A stretch of DNA of 8,402 bases from Acidobacteriaceae bacterium (GTDB lineage Bacteria; Acidobacteriota; Terriglobia; Bryobacterales; Bryobacteraceae): contig JAFAQG010000763.1 of assembly GCA_019246575.1 (NCBI GenBank), forward strand, positions 1 to 8,402, in the 5' to 3' direction. This document shows positions 1 through 7,947 of the stretch, in pieces. Both the position numbers and the translations under genes were made by a program. The notes below the pieces were generated by a model. The model saw only the letters and a list, made by a program, of their open reading frames with translations. It did not search any database and had not been told where the DNA came from. Positions within the stretch are counted from its first letter, which is position 1. The number at the start of each line of letters is the position of its first letter.

Positions 1-52
1 ATTGGTATTTTCGGCGATTTGGACTAGCATCAAAGACTAGCTGGACACAATT

Positions 53-69
53 GTAAGCCGTTGGCCTAC
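53..69 (-). terminator. Candidate stem-loop after the adaptor gene
   Basis: Read on the minus strand, GTAGGCC, an AAC loop and GGCTTAC can form a seven-pair stem with one G-U wobble. It starts about five bases after the TAA of the adaptor gene at 75-77. The bases that follow (AATTGTGT) are only weakly U-rich, so this is not a textbook intrinsic terminator. It could end the efflux transcript or protect its 3' end. The remaining bases 1-52 show no supportable gene on either strand. Confidence 0.3.
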
Positions 70-74
70 GATAT

Positions 75-1238
75 TTACTCCTCCGGCCCCTTCGTTTCTC
101 GATGGGGTACGACTCGCACGGGTTCGCCGTCAATCAGCGAATCGGGCGGGCTAACGATCACCTCGGTATCCGGAGTGAGCCCGGCGACGACCTCGACCTC
201 GTTTCCAAAATCGCGTCCCGGAGTAATAGCCAGCAGCTTGGCGCGATTGTTGATTACCGTCGCCGCGCGCAGACCCTCGGCGCGGAACATCAGCGATGTT
301 GCAGGCACAACGAGCGCAGGAGTGCTGGATCGTATTTTGAGGTGAATTTCGGTATAAGCACCGGGAAACAGCAGTCCGGTGGTGTTTACTACATCCACTT
401 CGACCGGAAGCGTGCGAGTGTTCGGATCGAAAGCGCCCGCCGTGCGAACCACCCGGCCAACGAAGCGCCGGCCGGGCATTTCGGGCAGCGTGAGATCGGC
501 TTCGACGCCCGGCACTGCTTCGTGGGAATAGATCTGCGGAACATTGATGAAGACACGCAGTTTGTTCGTCGCTGCGACATGGAACAGCTCCCGGGCGGGG
601 CCGCCTGAGGAGCCGGATTCAATCAACTGACCGATATCGGTATTGCGAGCTGTGATTACGCCATCGAATGGCGCATAGATCTTCTCGAACGAGACTAACT
701 GCTCGAGACGCCGGACATTCGCCTCGGCCGATTTTAATTCTGCTTCCTTCGCTGCGGCATTTTGAACAGCAGTATCGACATCCTGCTTTGCGACGGAATC
801 GCTCTTCAGCAGGTCCATGTAGCGTGTGGCCGTGATCTCGGCGAGCTTGGCGTTTGCCTGCGCACTCGCCAGATCGTGACGGGCTTGTTCCAGTTGCTGA
901 TCGATCTCGGGAGTCTCAACGTCCGCGAGAAGCTGGCCTTCTTTAACGTGGGCGCCAATATCGAAATACCACCTTTTTAGATAACCGTTGGTTCGCGCGT
1001 AGATCGGCGCGTCAATGAATGCTTGGATATTGCCCGGGAGTACGACTTCCTGAGCCGGGGCCTGCTGTTTCGGACGAACGACAGTGACGGTCGGCGCGGC
1101 GCTGTAGTTCGTTTGCTGCTGGAGTGTCTGCCTTGCGCGTAGCCGGGGACGAATACCAGCTAAAACGACGGCAGCAACAGCGGCGACGACGAGCAGCAGC
1201 AAAAGCAAACCGCGCACACGTGAAGCTGCGCGAGCCAT
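75..1238 (-). CDS. RND efflux periplasmic adaptor (membrane-fusion, HlyD/AcrA type)
   Basis: Periplasmic adaptor that would join the neighbouring RND permease to an outer-membrane channel. From the ATG at 1238 it is 387 aa, usual for the family. Residues 9-29 are a hydrophobic N-terminal segment; there is no lipobox cysteine, so it is probably anchored by an uncleaved helix rather than by lipid. The first half of the lipoyl domain is near residues 75-110 (ARTNGYLKRWYFDIGAHV), an Ala/Glu-rich coiled-coil hairpin spans about 111-182, and the second lipoyl half is near 187-206 (IYAPFDGVITARNTDIGQL). The beta-barrel domain begins near LFHVAATNKLRVF, and a membrane-proximal domain ends the protein. 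A TTG codon lies directly before this ATG (1241), but the ATG sharing its A with the permease TGA stop (TGATG) is the better start and implies translational coupling. Substrate cannot be read from the sequence. Family call is secure. Confidence 0.93.
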   Translation of the reverse strand: MARAASRVRGLLLLLLVVAAVAAVVLAGIRPRLRARQTLQQQTNYSAAPTVTVVRPKQQAPAQEVVLPGNIQAFIDAPIYARTNGYLKRWYFDIGAHVKEGQLLADVETPEIDQQLEQARHDLASAQANAKLAEITATRYMDLLKSDSVAKQDVDTAVQNAAAKEAELKSAEANVRRLEQLVSFEKIYAPFDGVITARNTDIGQLIESGSSGGPARELFHVAATNKLRVFINVPQIYSHEAVPGVEADLTLPEMPGRRFVGRVVRTAGAFDPNTRTLPVEVDVVNTTGLLFPGAYTEIHLKIRSSTPALVVPATSLMFRAEGLRAATVINNRAKLLAITPGRDFGNEVEVVAGLTPDTEVIVSPPDSLIDGEPVRVVPHRETKGPEE

Positions 1239-4200
1239 CAAGCGTTCCGCCGGCCATGCAGGAGACTGAACACGACGGGCACAAAAAATAGCGTTGCGAC
1301 AGTTGCAAACAGCAGGCCGCCGATGACCGCGCGCCCGAGCGGCGCATTCTGTTCCCCGCCCTCACCCAAGCCGAGAGCCATCGGAAGCATACCGATGATC
1401 ATGGCCAGCGCCGTCATGAGGACCGGACGAAAGCGTGTAAAGCCGGCGAGCAGCGCTGCTTCACCGGCGGAAGCGACATCGGGCAGCTGTTCCTTCGCAA
1501 AGCTGACAACAAGGATACTGTTTGCCGTGGCGACGCCCATGCACATGATGGATCCGGTGAGCGCCGGCACGCTTACGGTCGTATGCGTCACAAACAGAAA
1601 CCAGACGATGCCCGCGAGCGCGGCCGGAAGAGCCGACACGATGATGAGCGGATCGAGCCACGACTGGAAATTGATCACGATCAACATGTAGACGAGCACG
1701 ATGGAGAACAGCAGTCCGCCGATCAAACCCTGAAAGGAGGACCGCATTGTGTCGATTTGCCCGCGCACCACAACCCTCGAACCGCGTGTGAGCGATTTTT
1801 TATTTCGTGCGACAACAGATTGAAGCTGCCGCGAAACGGCGCCCAGATCGGTCCCCTGCACCGAGCCGTAAATGTCGATTACTGGAGCGATGTTGTAATG
1901 CGAGACGGTGCCGAGCCCCTGGAAGCGGCGGATATCGGCCACGCTGCCGAGAATCTGCAACGGCGCGCTATGTCCCGCCGCAACGGGTATGTTTCCGAGG
2001 TCCTGCAACGAATCCATCTCATACTGCGGCGATTCTGCGATGATGTTGTAACTTACACCGCTCTTCGGATTTAACCAGAACGTCGGGGATGTCTGGAAAC
2101 TACCGCTTAAAGAGATGAGCAGATTTCCCGCAACGTCTCGAGCGCTGTATCCGGTTTCCTGAGTCTTAGTGCGATCGATGGCGACCAAGAGCTTCGGTTG
2201 GTTGAATGGCTGGTGGACACGAAGGTCAGTGGTCCCTGGAATGTACTTGATCTGCTCAAGAAGCTGGTCTGCGAATTCGCGGTTGCGCTCCAGATTCGGC
2301 CCAAGCACCTGAATGTCGATCGGCGCCGGAAGGCCGAAATTGAGTATCTGACTAACTATGTCGGCAGGCAGAAAATAAAATGTCGCGCCTGGAAATTCGC
2401 CCGGAAGGATAGAACGCAGTTTTGCGACGTACTGCTCTGTCGGGTGATGGGTTGTTGTCAGCGATACCTGGATGTCGGCATCGGCGGGCCCAATTGCGCC
2501 CGAGTTGCTGTATGAGGTATTGATTCCGCTATAAGGAAGGCCGATGTTGTCCAGGATGTTTGCGATTTCGCCCGGCGGGATGAGCTGGCGAATGCTGCCG
2601 TCAATGAGATCACAAATTTGTGCCGTCTGTTCGATACGAGTGCCTGTTTGGGCGCGAATATGAAGTTTGAACTGGCCGGCATCCACACTGGGGAAGAAAT
2701 CCTCGCCAAGCCACGGGAACAGTCCGACGCAGGATGCGACACAGGCGGCGAAGAAGAGTGTGGCAAACGCGCCACGGCGCCGGATGCAGCGCTCGAGAAG
2801 CGACCGGTAGCCTAGACGTGCCCTTTCGAATGCGTTCTCAAAGCCTAGCTGCAGCCGAGTGAACGAGTTTCGAATACCGCCGCGCGGGACGGCATCGTGG
2901 TGCGAATGCCCTCGCAGGAGATACTTCGCCATTGTCGGCACGATTGTGCGCGACAACAGGTACGACGCAAGCATCGCGAACGAGACAGCCTCCGCAAGCG
3001 GCACGAACAGGTAACGCGCCACTCCGGTGAGAAAGAACATCGGCACGAAGACGATACAGATGCTTAGAGTGGAGACAAATGCCGGAATGGCAATCTGCGC
3101 CGCGCCGTCGAGAATGGCCTGTTCGATCTCCTTGCCCATTTCGAAATTTCGATTGATGTTCTCGATCTCGACCGTGGCGTCGTCGACCAGAATGCCGACT
3201 GCCAGCGCGAGTCCGCCGAGCGTCATGATGTTGATGGTTTCTCCGAGCGCGCTCAGCGCGAAAATCGAACACAAAATAGAGAGCGGGATGGAGATGCAGA
3301 CGATGAGCGTGCTGCGCCAGCTGCCCAGGAACACGAGGATCATAAGGGCAGTAAGGCAGGCGGCAATAATGGCTTCGCGCAACACGCCGCTGATCGCCGC
3401 CTTCACAAATATCGACTGATCGGCAACGGGCGTCACACGGAGCTGGGGCGGCAAGGACGCGAGAATGGAGGGCAGCAGCTTTCGAACCCCGGCCACGATG
3501 TCGATGGTGGATTCGTTACCATTCTTGAGAATGGACATCAGTGCGCCGCGTGTGCCGTCGGAACGGACTATGTTCGTCTGAGGCGGATACCCATCCCGCA
3601 CGTGTGCCACATCGCGGATGTAAATCGTGGTCCCGTTCACGGTTCGGATGGGCAGATTGTTCAGTTCATCGACCGATCCCGGGCTGCCGTTCATCTCGAC
3701 GTCGTATTCGAGCGGCCCGAGCTTGATAGTTCCGGCCGGCAAAATGAGGTTCTGATTGCCGAGAGTAGTAACGATGTCAGATGGTCCGAGAGCTTTGGCC
3801 TGGAGCGCCTGAGTGTTCAGGTCCACCATGATGGAGCGCTGCTTTCCGCCGTACGTATTTGGGATGGCGACTCCGCGGACGGTGATGAGCTGCGGCCGGA
3901 TGAAGTTCGCCGAGTAGTCGTATAGCGCCTGCTCGCTAACTCCCTGCCCCGAAACGGCAAGTTGCAGAATGGGCACCGTCGATGCGTTGTAGGCGATGAC
4001 GAGCGGCGGCGTAACGCCCTGAGGCATCATCTTCAGCGCCCCCTGCATGCTGGCCGTCACCTGGGCAATGGCGCCCTCGACATTCGCGTGCGGCTGAAAA
4101 AAGACCTTGATCACGCCGATGCCGTTCATCGATTGCGATTCGGTGTGTTCGATGTTATTGACGGTCGTCGTAAGGATGCGCTCGGCGATGTAAATGATGC

Positions 4201-4384
4201 GCTCGGAGATGTCCTGGGCCGAGAGGCCGGCATATTGGTAGATAATGCTGACGACCGGGATGTCGATATTCGGGAAAATGTCGGTTGGCGTACGTGAGAT
4301 CACCACGGGCGCGAGGATAAACAGCATCAGCGACAGAACAACGAACGTATACGGTCGCCGTAGCGCCAGCCGAACAATCCACAT
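1238..4384 (-). CDS. RND efflux transporter permease (AcrB/HAE-like)
   Basis: Inner-membrane proton-driven exporter of the RND superfamily; 1048 aa, full length, no frameshift. The order is typical: TM1 at residues 11-29, a first porter loop of about 300 residues, TM2-TM6 at about 333-490, an amphipathic stretch, TM7 at about 540-556, a second porter loop, and TM8-TM12 at about 884-1043. TM4 carries GILVDDATVEIEN with the Asp pair D401-D402 matching AcrB D407-D408. TM11 has RFRPVLMT (R984, T991), matching AcrB R971 and T978. TM10, however, reads GVATANSILVVSFAK: the AcrB Lys940 position is A954 and the AcrB Glu947 position is S961, while TM4 gains E406. Without CusA-type metal motifs it looks nearer the hydrophobe/amphiphile exporters, but the substrate is unknown. 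The start is supported by AGGAG six bases upstream. It is the first gene of a unit with the adaptor. Confidence 0.95.
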   Translation of the reverse strand: MWIVRLALRRPYTFVVLSLMLFILAPVVISRTPTDIFPNIDIPVVSIIYQYAGLSAQDISERIIYIAERILTTTVNNIEHTESQSMNGIGVIKVFFQPHANVEGAIAQVTASMQGALKMMPQGVTPPLVIAYNASTVPILQLAVSGQGVSEQALYDYSANFIRPQLITVRGVAIPNTYGGKQRSIMVDLNTQALQAKALGPSDIVTTLGNQNLILPAGTIKLGPLEYDVEMNGSPGSVDELNNLPIRTVNGTTIYIRDVAHVRDGYPPQTNIVRSDGTRGALMSILKNGNESTIDIVAGVRKLLPSILASLPPQLRVTPVADQSIFVKAAISGVLREAIIAACLTALMILVFLGSWRSTLIVCISIPLSILCSIFALSALGETINIMTLGGLALAVGILVDDATVEIENINRNFEMGKEIEQAILDGAAQIAIPAFVSTLSICIVFVPMFFLTGVARYLFVPLAEAVSFAMLASYLLSRTIVPTMAKYLLRGHSHHDAVPRGGIRNSFTRLQLGFENAFERARLGYRSLLERCIRRRGAFATLFFAACVASCVGLFPWLGEDFFPSVDAGQFKLHIRAQTGTRIEQTAQICDLIDGSIRQLIPPGEIANILDNIGLPYSGINTSYSNSGAIGPADADIQVSLTTTHHPTEQYVAKLRSILPGEFPGATFYFLPADIVSQILNFGLPAPIDIQVLGPNLERNREFADQLLEQIKYIPGTTDLRVHQPFNQPKLLVAIDRTKTQETGYSARDVAGNLLISLSGSFQTSPTFWLNPKSGVSYNIIAESPQYEMDSLQDLGNIPVAAGHSAPLQILGSVADIRRFQGLGTVSHYNIAPVIDIYGSVQGTDLGAVSRQLQSVVARNKKSLTRGSRVVVRGQIDTMRSSFQGLIGGLLFSIVLVYMLIVINFQSWLDPLIIVSALPAALAGIVWFLFVTHTTVSVPALTGSIMCMGVATANSILVVSFAKEQLPDVASAGEAALLAGFTRFRPVLMTALAMIIGMLPMALGLGEGGEQNAPLGRAVIGGLLFATVATLFFVPVVFSLLHGRRNA

Positions 4385-4390
4385 GGATGG

Positions 4391-4395
4391 CTCCT
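4391..4395 (-). promoter_or_regulatory. Ribosome binding site of the RND permease
   Basis: On the minus strand AGGAG lies six bases before the ATG at 4384. This supports that start and makes the permease the first translated gene of the efflux unit. The site overlaps the palindrome TCCTAGGA at 4392-4399. Confidence 0.75.
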
Positions 4396-4522
4396 AGGAA
4401 CTATGATTATGAAACATTGATTACGCAGCGTTGGGTCGTGCGACGAGTGGAAGTACGCCCGGTGTTTGTAACGGCGAATGGGGTGCCGGAATCCAACCGT
4501 CGGCTGTCACTAAATAACAGTA

Positions 4523-4530
4523 GGGGAGGA
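4523..4530 (+). promoter_or_regulatory. Strong ribosome binding site of the DoxX-family gene
   Basis: GGGGAGGA ends eight bases before the ATG at 4539, a near-ideal Shine-Dalgarno sequence and spacing. It fixes the start of the small membrane protein and is the strongest such site in the window. Confidence 0.8.
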
Positions 4531-4538
4531 TACGCTCG

Positions 4539-4925
4539 ATGAAAGGATTGTTTTTAGCCGGACGCGTGGTGTTCGGCGGCTTTTTTCTCTACAACGGAAT
4601 CAACCATCTGCTTCACAAACAGGAGTTGTCGCAGTATGCCGCGTACAAAAATCTTGCTATTCCGGATGCGAGCGTAGTCGGTTCAGGCATTGTGCTGCTC
4701 GCAGGCGGAGCGAGCGTTGTTCTGGGCTTAAGACCGAAGCTGGGGTTGATAGGGATCATCGGCTTCCTTGCAGGCGCCGCAACACTGATGCACGATTTCT
4801 GGAATGCCGAAGATGCACAGCAGGCACAGAACGACATGATCCACTTTGCGAAGAATATGGCACTGCTAGGCGCGGCCGTGGCACTCACGGGTGTGGAAGA
4901 GCCGTGGCCGGCAAGCGTGGGGTGA
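4539..4925 (+). CDS. DoxX-family small integral membrane protein
   Basis: A 128-residue protein with four predicted membrane helices at about residues 3-20, 43-63, 66-84 and 102-118. The N-terminal pattern GRVVFGGFFLYNGINHLLH and the C-terminal FAKNMALLGAAVAL are characteristic of the DoxX family. The name comes from a subunit of the archaeal thiosulfate:quinone oxidoreductase; most bacterial members are uncharacterised, and a mycobacterial member has been linked to oxidative-stress defence with superoxide dismutase. No quinone- or metal-binding residues can be assigned here, so a redox role is only a family-level guess. It is transcribed away from the efflux unit, with which it shares a 154-bp upstream region, and converges on the GH15 gene. 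It seems monocistronic. Family call is firm; function is unknown. Confidence 0.88.
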   Translation: MKGLFLAGRVVFGGFFLYNGINHLLHKQELSQYAAYKNLAIPDASVVGSGIVLLAGGASVVLGLRPKLGLIGIIGFLAGAATLMHDFWNAEDAQQAQNDMIHFAKNMALLGAAVALTGVEEPWPASVG

Positions 4926-4943
4926 CGTTTCGGCGAAAGCGTC
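4924..4943 (+). other. Stem-loop overlapping the DoxX-family stop codon
   Basis: GACG-TTTC, loop GGC, then GAAA, a bulged G, and CGTC can pair as an eight-base-pair stem that begins inside the TGA stop codon at 4923-4925. No U-run follows, so it is not a standard terminator. It may be chance or a 3'-end stabiliser. The rest of the convergent gap to 5059 shows nothing I can assign. Confidence 0.25.
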
Positions 4944-5059
4944 CGCCGTTGAGGTCATTGCCTAAAGTTGCCTTTGATCAGGAGTTACTGGTAAGGGAGT
5001 TAGGTTGGACGTCGGAAACCGGCGCGGCGTGTGCGTCAGGTCATGACATCGAGCACCTT

Positions 5060-6868
5060 TTACCGCCGCTTGCACCGGTTCTTGACCGGCTTGTTTTCGT
5101 CGCCTCTGAGATGGCTGAGATTGTAGGCGGTATTCACGAGTGCCAGATGGGAGAACGCTTGCGGGAAATTCCCAAGCTGGCGATGTTCTTTTGGATCGTA
5201 CTCCTCCGCGAGTAGCCCGACGTCGTTGCGAATGGCGAGCAGCCGCTCGAACATTGCTTTAGCCTCCTCGTGCCGACCCTGGAGGATGTAATTGTCTACC
5301 AGCCAAAAGCTGCAGGCCAGAAATGCCCCCTCTCCCCCGCTGAGACCATCGACAGAAGACTCGGTGTTGTACCGCGCCACGAAGCCATCCTTCAGTAACC
5401 CTGCTTCAATAGCCGCTATCGTGGCCTGCATTCGAGGATCCTCGGCCGGCAGAAAGCCTACAAGAGGCATCATCAGTAAACTCGCATCGAGTTCCTTACT
5501 TCCGAAATACTGGACAAAGGAGTTGACCTCTTTGCTGAAGCCGAGCCGGCACACTTCGTCGTGAATCTCGGAGCGCAGTTTCTCCCAGCGCTCGAGAGGC
5601 CCCTTTTCCCCAAACTCCCGCATGGTACGGACCGCGCGATCCACCGCCACCCAAGCCATGACCTTGGAGTGAACGAAGTGCCGGCGCTTGCCACGGATCT
5701 CCCAGATGCCGTCGTCGGGAAGCGACCAGATACTCTCGACATGTGCTACGAGCGCCCTCTGGAGACTCCAACCATGCCCGAGCTCCTGCAGACCTTTTTT
5801 GCGTGCCTGATACAGCGAATCGAGGACCTCTCCATAGACATCAAGTTGGACCTGGCATGAGGCTGCGTTTCCAACACGCACCGGCGCAGATCCTTCGTAG
5901 CCTTGCAATTCATTGAGCTCGAACTCGGTTAGCCGCCGCTCGCCTGCGACACCGTACATAATCTGCATCTCTTTCGGGTCGCCCGCAACCGCGCGGATTA
6001 ACCAATCACGCCAGTTCTTCGCTTCGTCGGTGTATCCGGATTCGAGCAGCGCGAGGAGCGTGAATGTCGAATCGCGAAGCCAGCAGAATCGATAATCCCA
6101 GTTTCGAATCCCGCCGATCTCTTCCGGCAGCGACGTGGTCGCGGCTGCGACGATCCCGCCGGTCCGATGATGCGTCAGTGCTTTCAGAGTGATGAGCGAG
6201 CGAAGCACTGCCTCGGAATACGGACCTTCATCTCTATAACGGCTGGACCATTTTTGCCAAGCTTTTGTCACGTTGTCGATAATCCGTGCGGCATCGTCTT
6301 CGGGGGGCAAAGTTCCGAAAGATGGCGACCAGGTTAGAAGAAACGGAATTTCCTCGCCTTCGGATACGGTAAATGTTGCGCGTGTTTTGAAGTCCTCGCC
6401 ACATACAGGCACGGGTGTCGAGAGAAGAATTCTGTTCGGGCCTGCGACGGCCTGCAGACGTCCGTCCTCGATTCGGCTGACCCACGGGACCACCATTCCG
6501 TAATCGAAGCGCAAGGCGAGCTCGGTCTGCATCTGCACCTGGCCATGAACGCCGCGCAGCGTTCGAGCGACGTCCTGATGTTCACCGCGGCGGTCCATGC
6601 AGTCGATTAGAACGACCGTGCCTTCTGGGGTGGTGAATTCCGTTTCCAGCACCAGCGTTCCGGGCCTGTAGCGGCGCTTCACCTCCGGATGCTCTGCTTT
6701 GGTGGTGATAATCCAGCGCCCGTTCTCGGCAGTTCCTAGCAGCGATGCAAAGCACGCCGCCGAATCGAATCGCGGAAATCCGAGCCAATCGATAGAGCCG
6801 TTCCGTCCGACTAATGCGGTGGTAGCGTTATTCCCGATCAGGGCATAGTCTTCGATGAGCTGCGTCAT
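5060..6868 (-). CDS. Glycoside hydrolase family 15 protein (glucoamylase/trehalase type)
   Basis: Inverting exo-acting hydrolase expected to release beta-D-glucose from alpha-glucans or trehalose. It is 602 aa, usual for bacterial GH15 proteins of this type. Residues 1-200 form the N-terminal beta domain, opening with the hallmark GRNGSIDWLGFPRFDS (21-36). The alpha/alpha barrel covers about 215-585 with RNWDYRFCWLRDS (255-267), PDDGIWE (384-390) and LLAEEYDP with LGNFPQAFSHLALVN (552-579). By family pattern E390 is the likely general acid and E555 or E556 the base. There is no signal peptide, so it should act in the cytoplasm on stored glycogen, maltodextrin or trehalose. Glucoamylase and GH15 trehalase cannot be told apart by reading alone. 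It lies 29 nt downstream of glucose dehydrogenase on the same strand. Its ribosome binding site is weak (only GGGT and AGG close to the ATG), hinting at translation coupled to gdh. Confidence 0.93.
   Translation of the reverse strand: MTQLIEDYALIGNNATTALVGRNGSIDWLGFPRFDSAACFASLLGTAENGRWIITTKAEHPEVKRRYRPGTLVLETEFTTPEGTVVLIDCMDRRGEHQDVARTLRGVHGQVQMQTELALRFDYGMVVPWVSRIEDGRLQAVAGPNRILLSTPVPVCGEDFKTRATFTVSEGEEIPFLLTWSPSFGTLPPEDDAARIIDNVTKAWQKWSSRYRDEGPYSEAVLRSLITLKALTHHRTGGIVAAATTSLPEEIGGIRNWDYRFCWLRDSTFTLLALLESGYTDEAKNWRDWLIRAVAGDPKEMQIMYGVAGERRLTEFELNELQGYEGSAPVRVGNAASCQVQLDVYGEVLDSLYQARKKGLQELGHGWSLQRALVAHVESIWSLPDDGIWEIRGKRRHFVHSKVMAWVAVDRAVRTMREFGEKGPLERWEKLRSEIHDEVCRLGFSKEVNSFVQYFGSKELDASLLMMPLVGFLPAEDPRMQATIAAIEAGLLKDGFVARYNTESSVDGLSGGEGAFLACSFWLVDNYILQGRHEEAKAMFERLLAIRNDVGLLAEEYDPKEHRQLGNFPQAFSHLALVNTAYNLSHLRGDENKPVKNRCKRR
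5075..5097 (+). terminator. Possible terminator of the DoxX-family transcript
   Basis: CCGGT, a five-base loop TCTTG and ACCGG (5075-5089) are followed on the plus strand by CTTGTTTT. A five-pair stem with a short T-run is a modest intrinsic terminator. It sits about 150 bp beyond the DoxX-family stop codon and inside the last codons of the convergent GH15 gene, so the match may be incidental. Confidence 0.3.
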
Positions 6869-6897
6869 CCTGGACCCGTGCTACCCGCCTACCGCCG

Positions 6898-7947
6898 TTA
6901 GTTGGGCGAGAATTGCAGAACAACTTTGATGTCATCGGGACGACGCTTCAACGCTCCATGCCAGTTCGAGACCGGCTCGCGCCTTGAGATCAGCTTTGAC
7001 AGCCAATCGCGATTCCCGTCCAGAAGAGCTTTTTGCGCCAGCTCGTAGTGACGCCGGTTGGCGTTCACCGAGCCGAAAATGACGCCGTTGTCGAGAACCA
7101 TGCGCCTGTTCATTTCTCCGACATCGAGTTTATCGGTTTGCCCCTGGGAGGAGACACCGGCCAGACAAAGTATGCCGTTCGTGCCCACCTTCTTCATGCA
7201 TCCCACTATTACGGAACAAACACCGGTGCATTCGATAATGATGTCGGGCGTGAAGCCCAGATCTTCGACTTTGGAGGTGTGGTACTCGGCTCCGAGTTCG
7301 TGTACAAGCTGCGGCTTCGGCCCTCCGGTTACGCGATCGAGCACGTGAACCTCGAGATCTCGCTGCTTACCCATCAGCGCGCCGAGCAGGCCGATAGGGC
7401 CTGCGCCGGTAATGAGAACGGTTTTCGGTTTCCACTCCGAGCGGTGTCCGATCCGTGTAATCTGATCCCATGCTTTGGCGAGAATGCTTGCCGGTTCCAT
7501 CAACACCCCGACGTCCGGGAGGCGCGGATCGAGCTTTACAGTGAAATTGGCTTCGTTCCGAAATCTCTCCGATGCGAAGCCGTTCCGCTCTTTGATTCCG
7601 CGCTCCGTGTACTTGCCGTTGCGGCACATATCCCATTCCCCGACGGCGCACGCAACACACGGGACCGGGTCGGGCCGGCGCACGATGCCGACGACCAGAT
7701 CACCTTTTTCGAAGCCGCTGTTCGGCGGCGCTTCTTCCACGCGACCGAGCGACTCATGACCCAGAATGAGCTGATCGCTTCCAGGCGGCGGCCATCCGTA
7801 GTCGGCCGCAACGAGCTCGAAATCGGTTCCGCAGATGCCAATGGCAAGCGTCCGAACAAGTACATCTCCTTCTTTCGCGGAAGGCTCGTCGACATCTTGC
7901 ACGGAAGCTGAGTTCGGTTTTCCGGGAACAATGGTGAGTGCCTTCAT
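6898..7947 (-). CDS. gdh: Glucose 1-dehydrogenase, zinc-dependent medium-chain type
   Basis: Oxidises beta-D-glucose to glucono-1,5-lactone with NAD or NADP; member of the zinc-dependent medium-chain dehydrogenases related to archaeal GDH. From the ATG at 7947 it is 349 aa. GICGTD (C39) and GHES (H64, E65) give the catalytic zinc site, [16 protein letters not shown] is strongly GDH-like, and GAGPIG (181-186) starts the Rossmann fold. D204 in VHVLDR, at the end of the second strand, favours NAD over NADP, an inference only. The structural-zinc lobe has C97, C100 and C108, with D93/P94 where the first of the usual four cysteines would be. A TTG start six codons upstream (7965) is possible, but MKAL is the normal family beginning. 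No clear Shine-Dalgarno precedes either start. It leads the transcript that contains the GH15 gene and diverges from tdh across 54 bp. Confidence 0.9.
   Translation of the reverse strand: MKALTIVPGKPNSASVQDVDEPSAKEGDVLVRTLAIGICGTDFELVAADYGWPPPGSDQLILGHESLGRVEEAPPNSGFEKGDLVVGIVRRPDPVPCVACAVGEWDMCRNGKYTERGIKERNGFASERFRNEANFTVKLDPRLPDVGVLMEPASILAKAWDQITRIGHRSEWKPKTVLITGAGPIGLLGALMGKQRDLEVHVLDRVTGGPKPQLVHELGAEYHTSKVEDLGFTPDIIIECTGVCSVIVGCMKKVGTNGILCLAGVSSQGQTDKLDVGEMNRRMVLDNGVIFGSVNANRRHYELAQKALLDGNRDWLSKLISRREPVSNWHGALKRRPDDIKVVLQFSPN

Larger units (their letters stand above)
4385..4538. promoter_or_regulatory. Divergent intergenic region between the RND permease and doxX-family genes
   Basis: This 154-bp region must hold the promoters of both the leftward efflux unit and the rightward DoxX-family gene. 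On the minus strand CATAAT (4406-4411) resembles a -10 box, but the bases 17-18 upstream (CCAACG) are a poor -35. No convincing plus-strand pair was found. Short inverted repeats are present: GTCG-TG-CGAC at 4435-4444 and ATG-AAA-CAT near 4409-4417. Either could be part of an operator, but both are short enough to be chance. No regulator gene lies beside it in the window. Confidence 0.4.

Noticed and set aside
22..41. Direct repeat GACTAGC at 22-28 and 35-41
   Set aside because: Two seven-base copies 13 bp apart are too short and too few to call a repeat array, attachment site or operator.
1..56. Possible 3' end of a plus-strand gene entering from the left edge (stops at 25-27, 38-40 and 54-56 in the three frames)
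   Set aside because: Each frame leaves only 8 to 17 codons in the window, with no recognisable sequence, so none can be supported.
102..608. 168-codon plus-strand open frame opposite the adaptor gene, and similar frames at 1583-2074 and 3962-4297 opposite the permease
   Set aside because: All lie wholly inside well-supported minus-strand genes, have low-complexity Arg/Asp/His-rich products, and lack ribosome binding sites or family motifs.
7033..7911. Long 292-codon open frame on the plus strand, antisense to gdh
   Set aside because: The minus-strand frame encodes a clear, full-length glucose dehydrogenase. The antisense product has no recognisable domain, and long antisense frames are expected opposite GC-rich genes.
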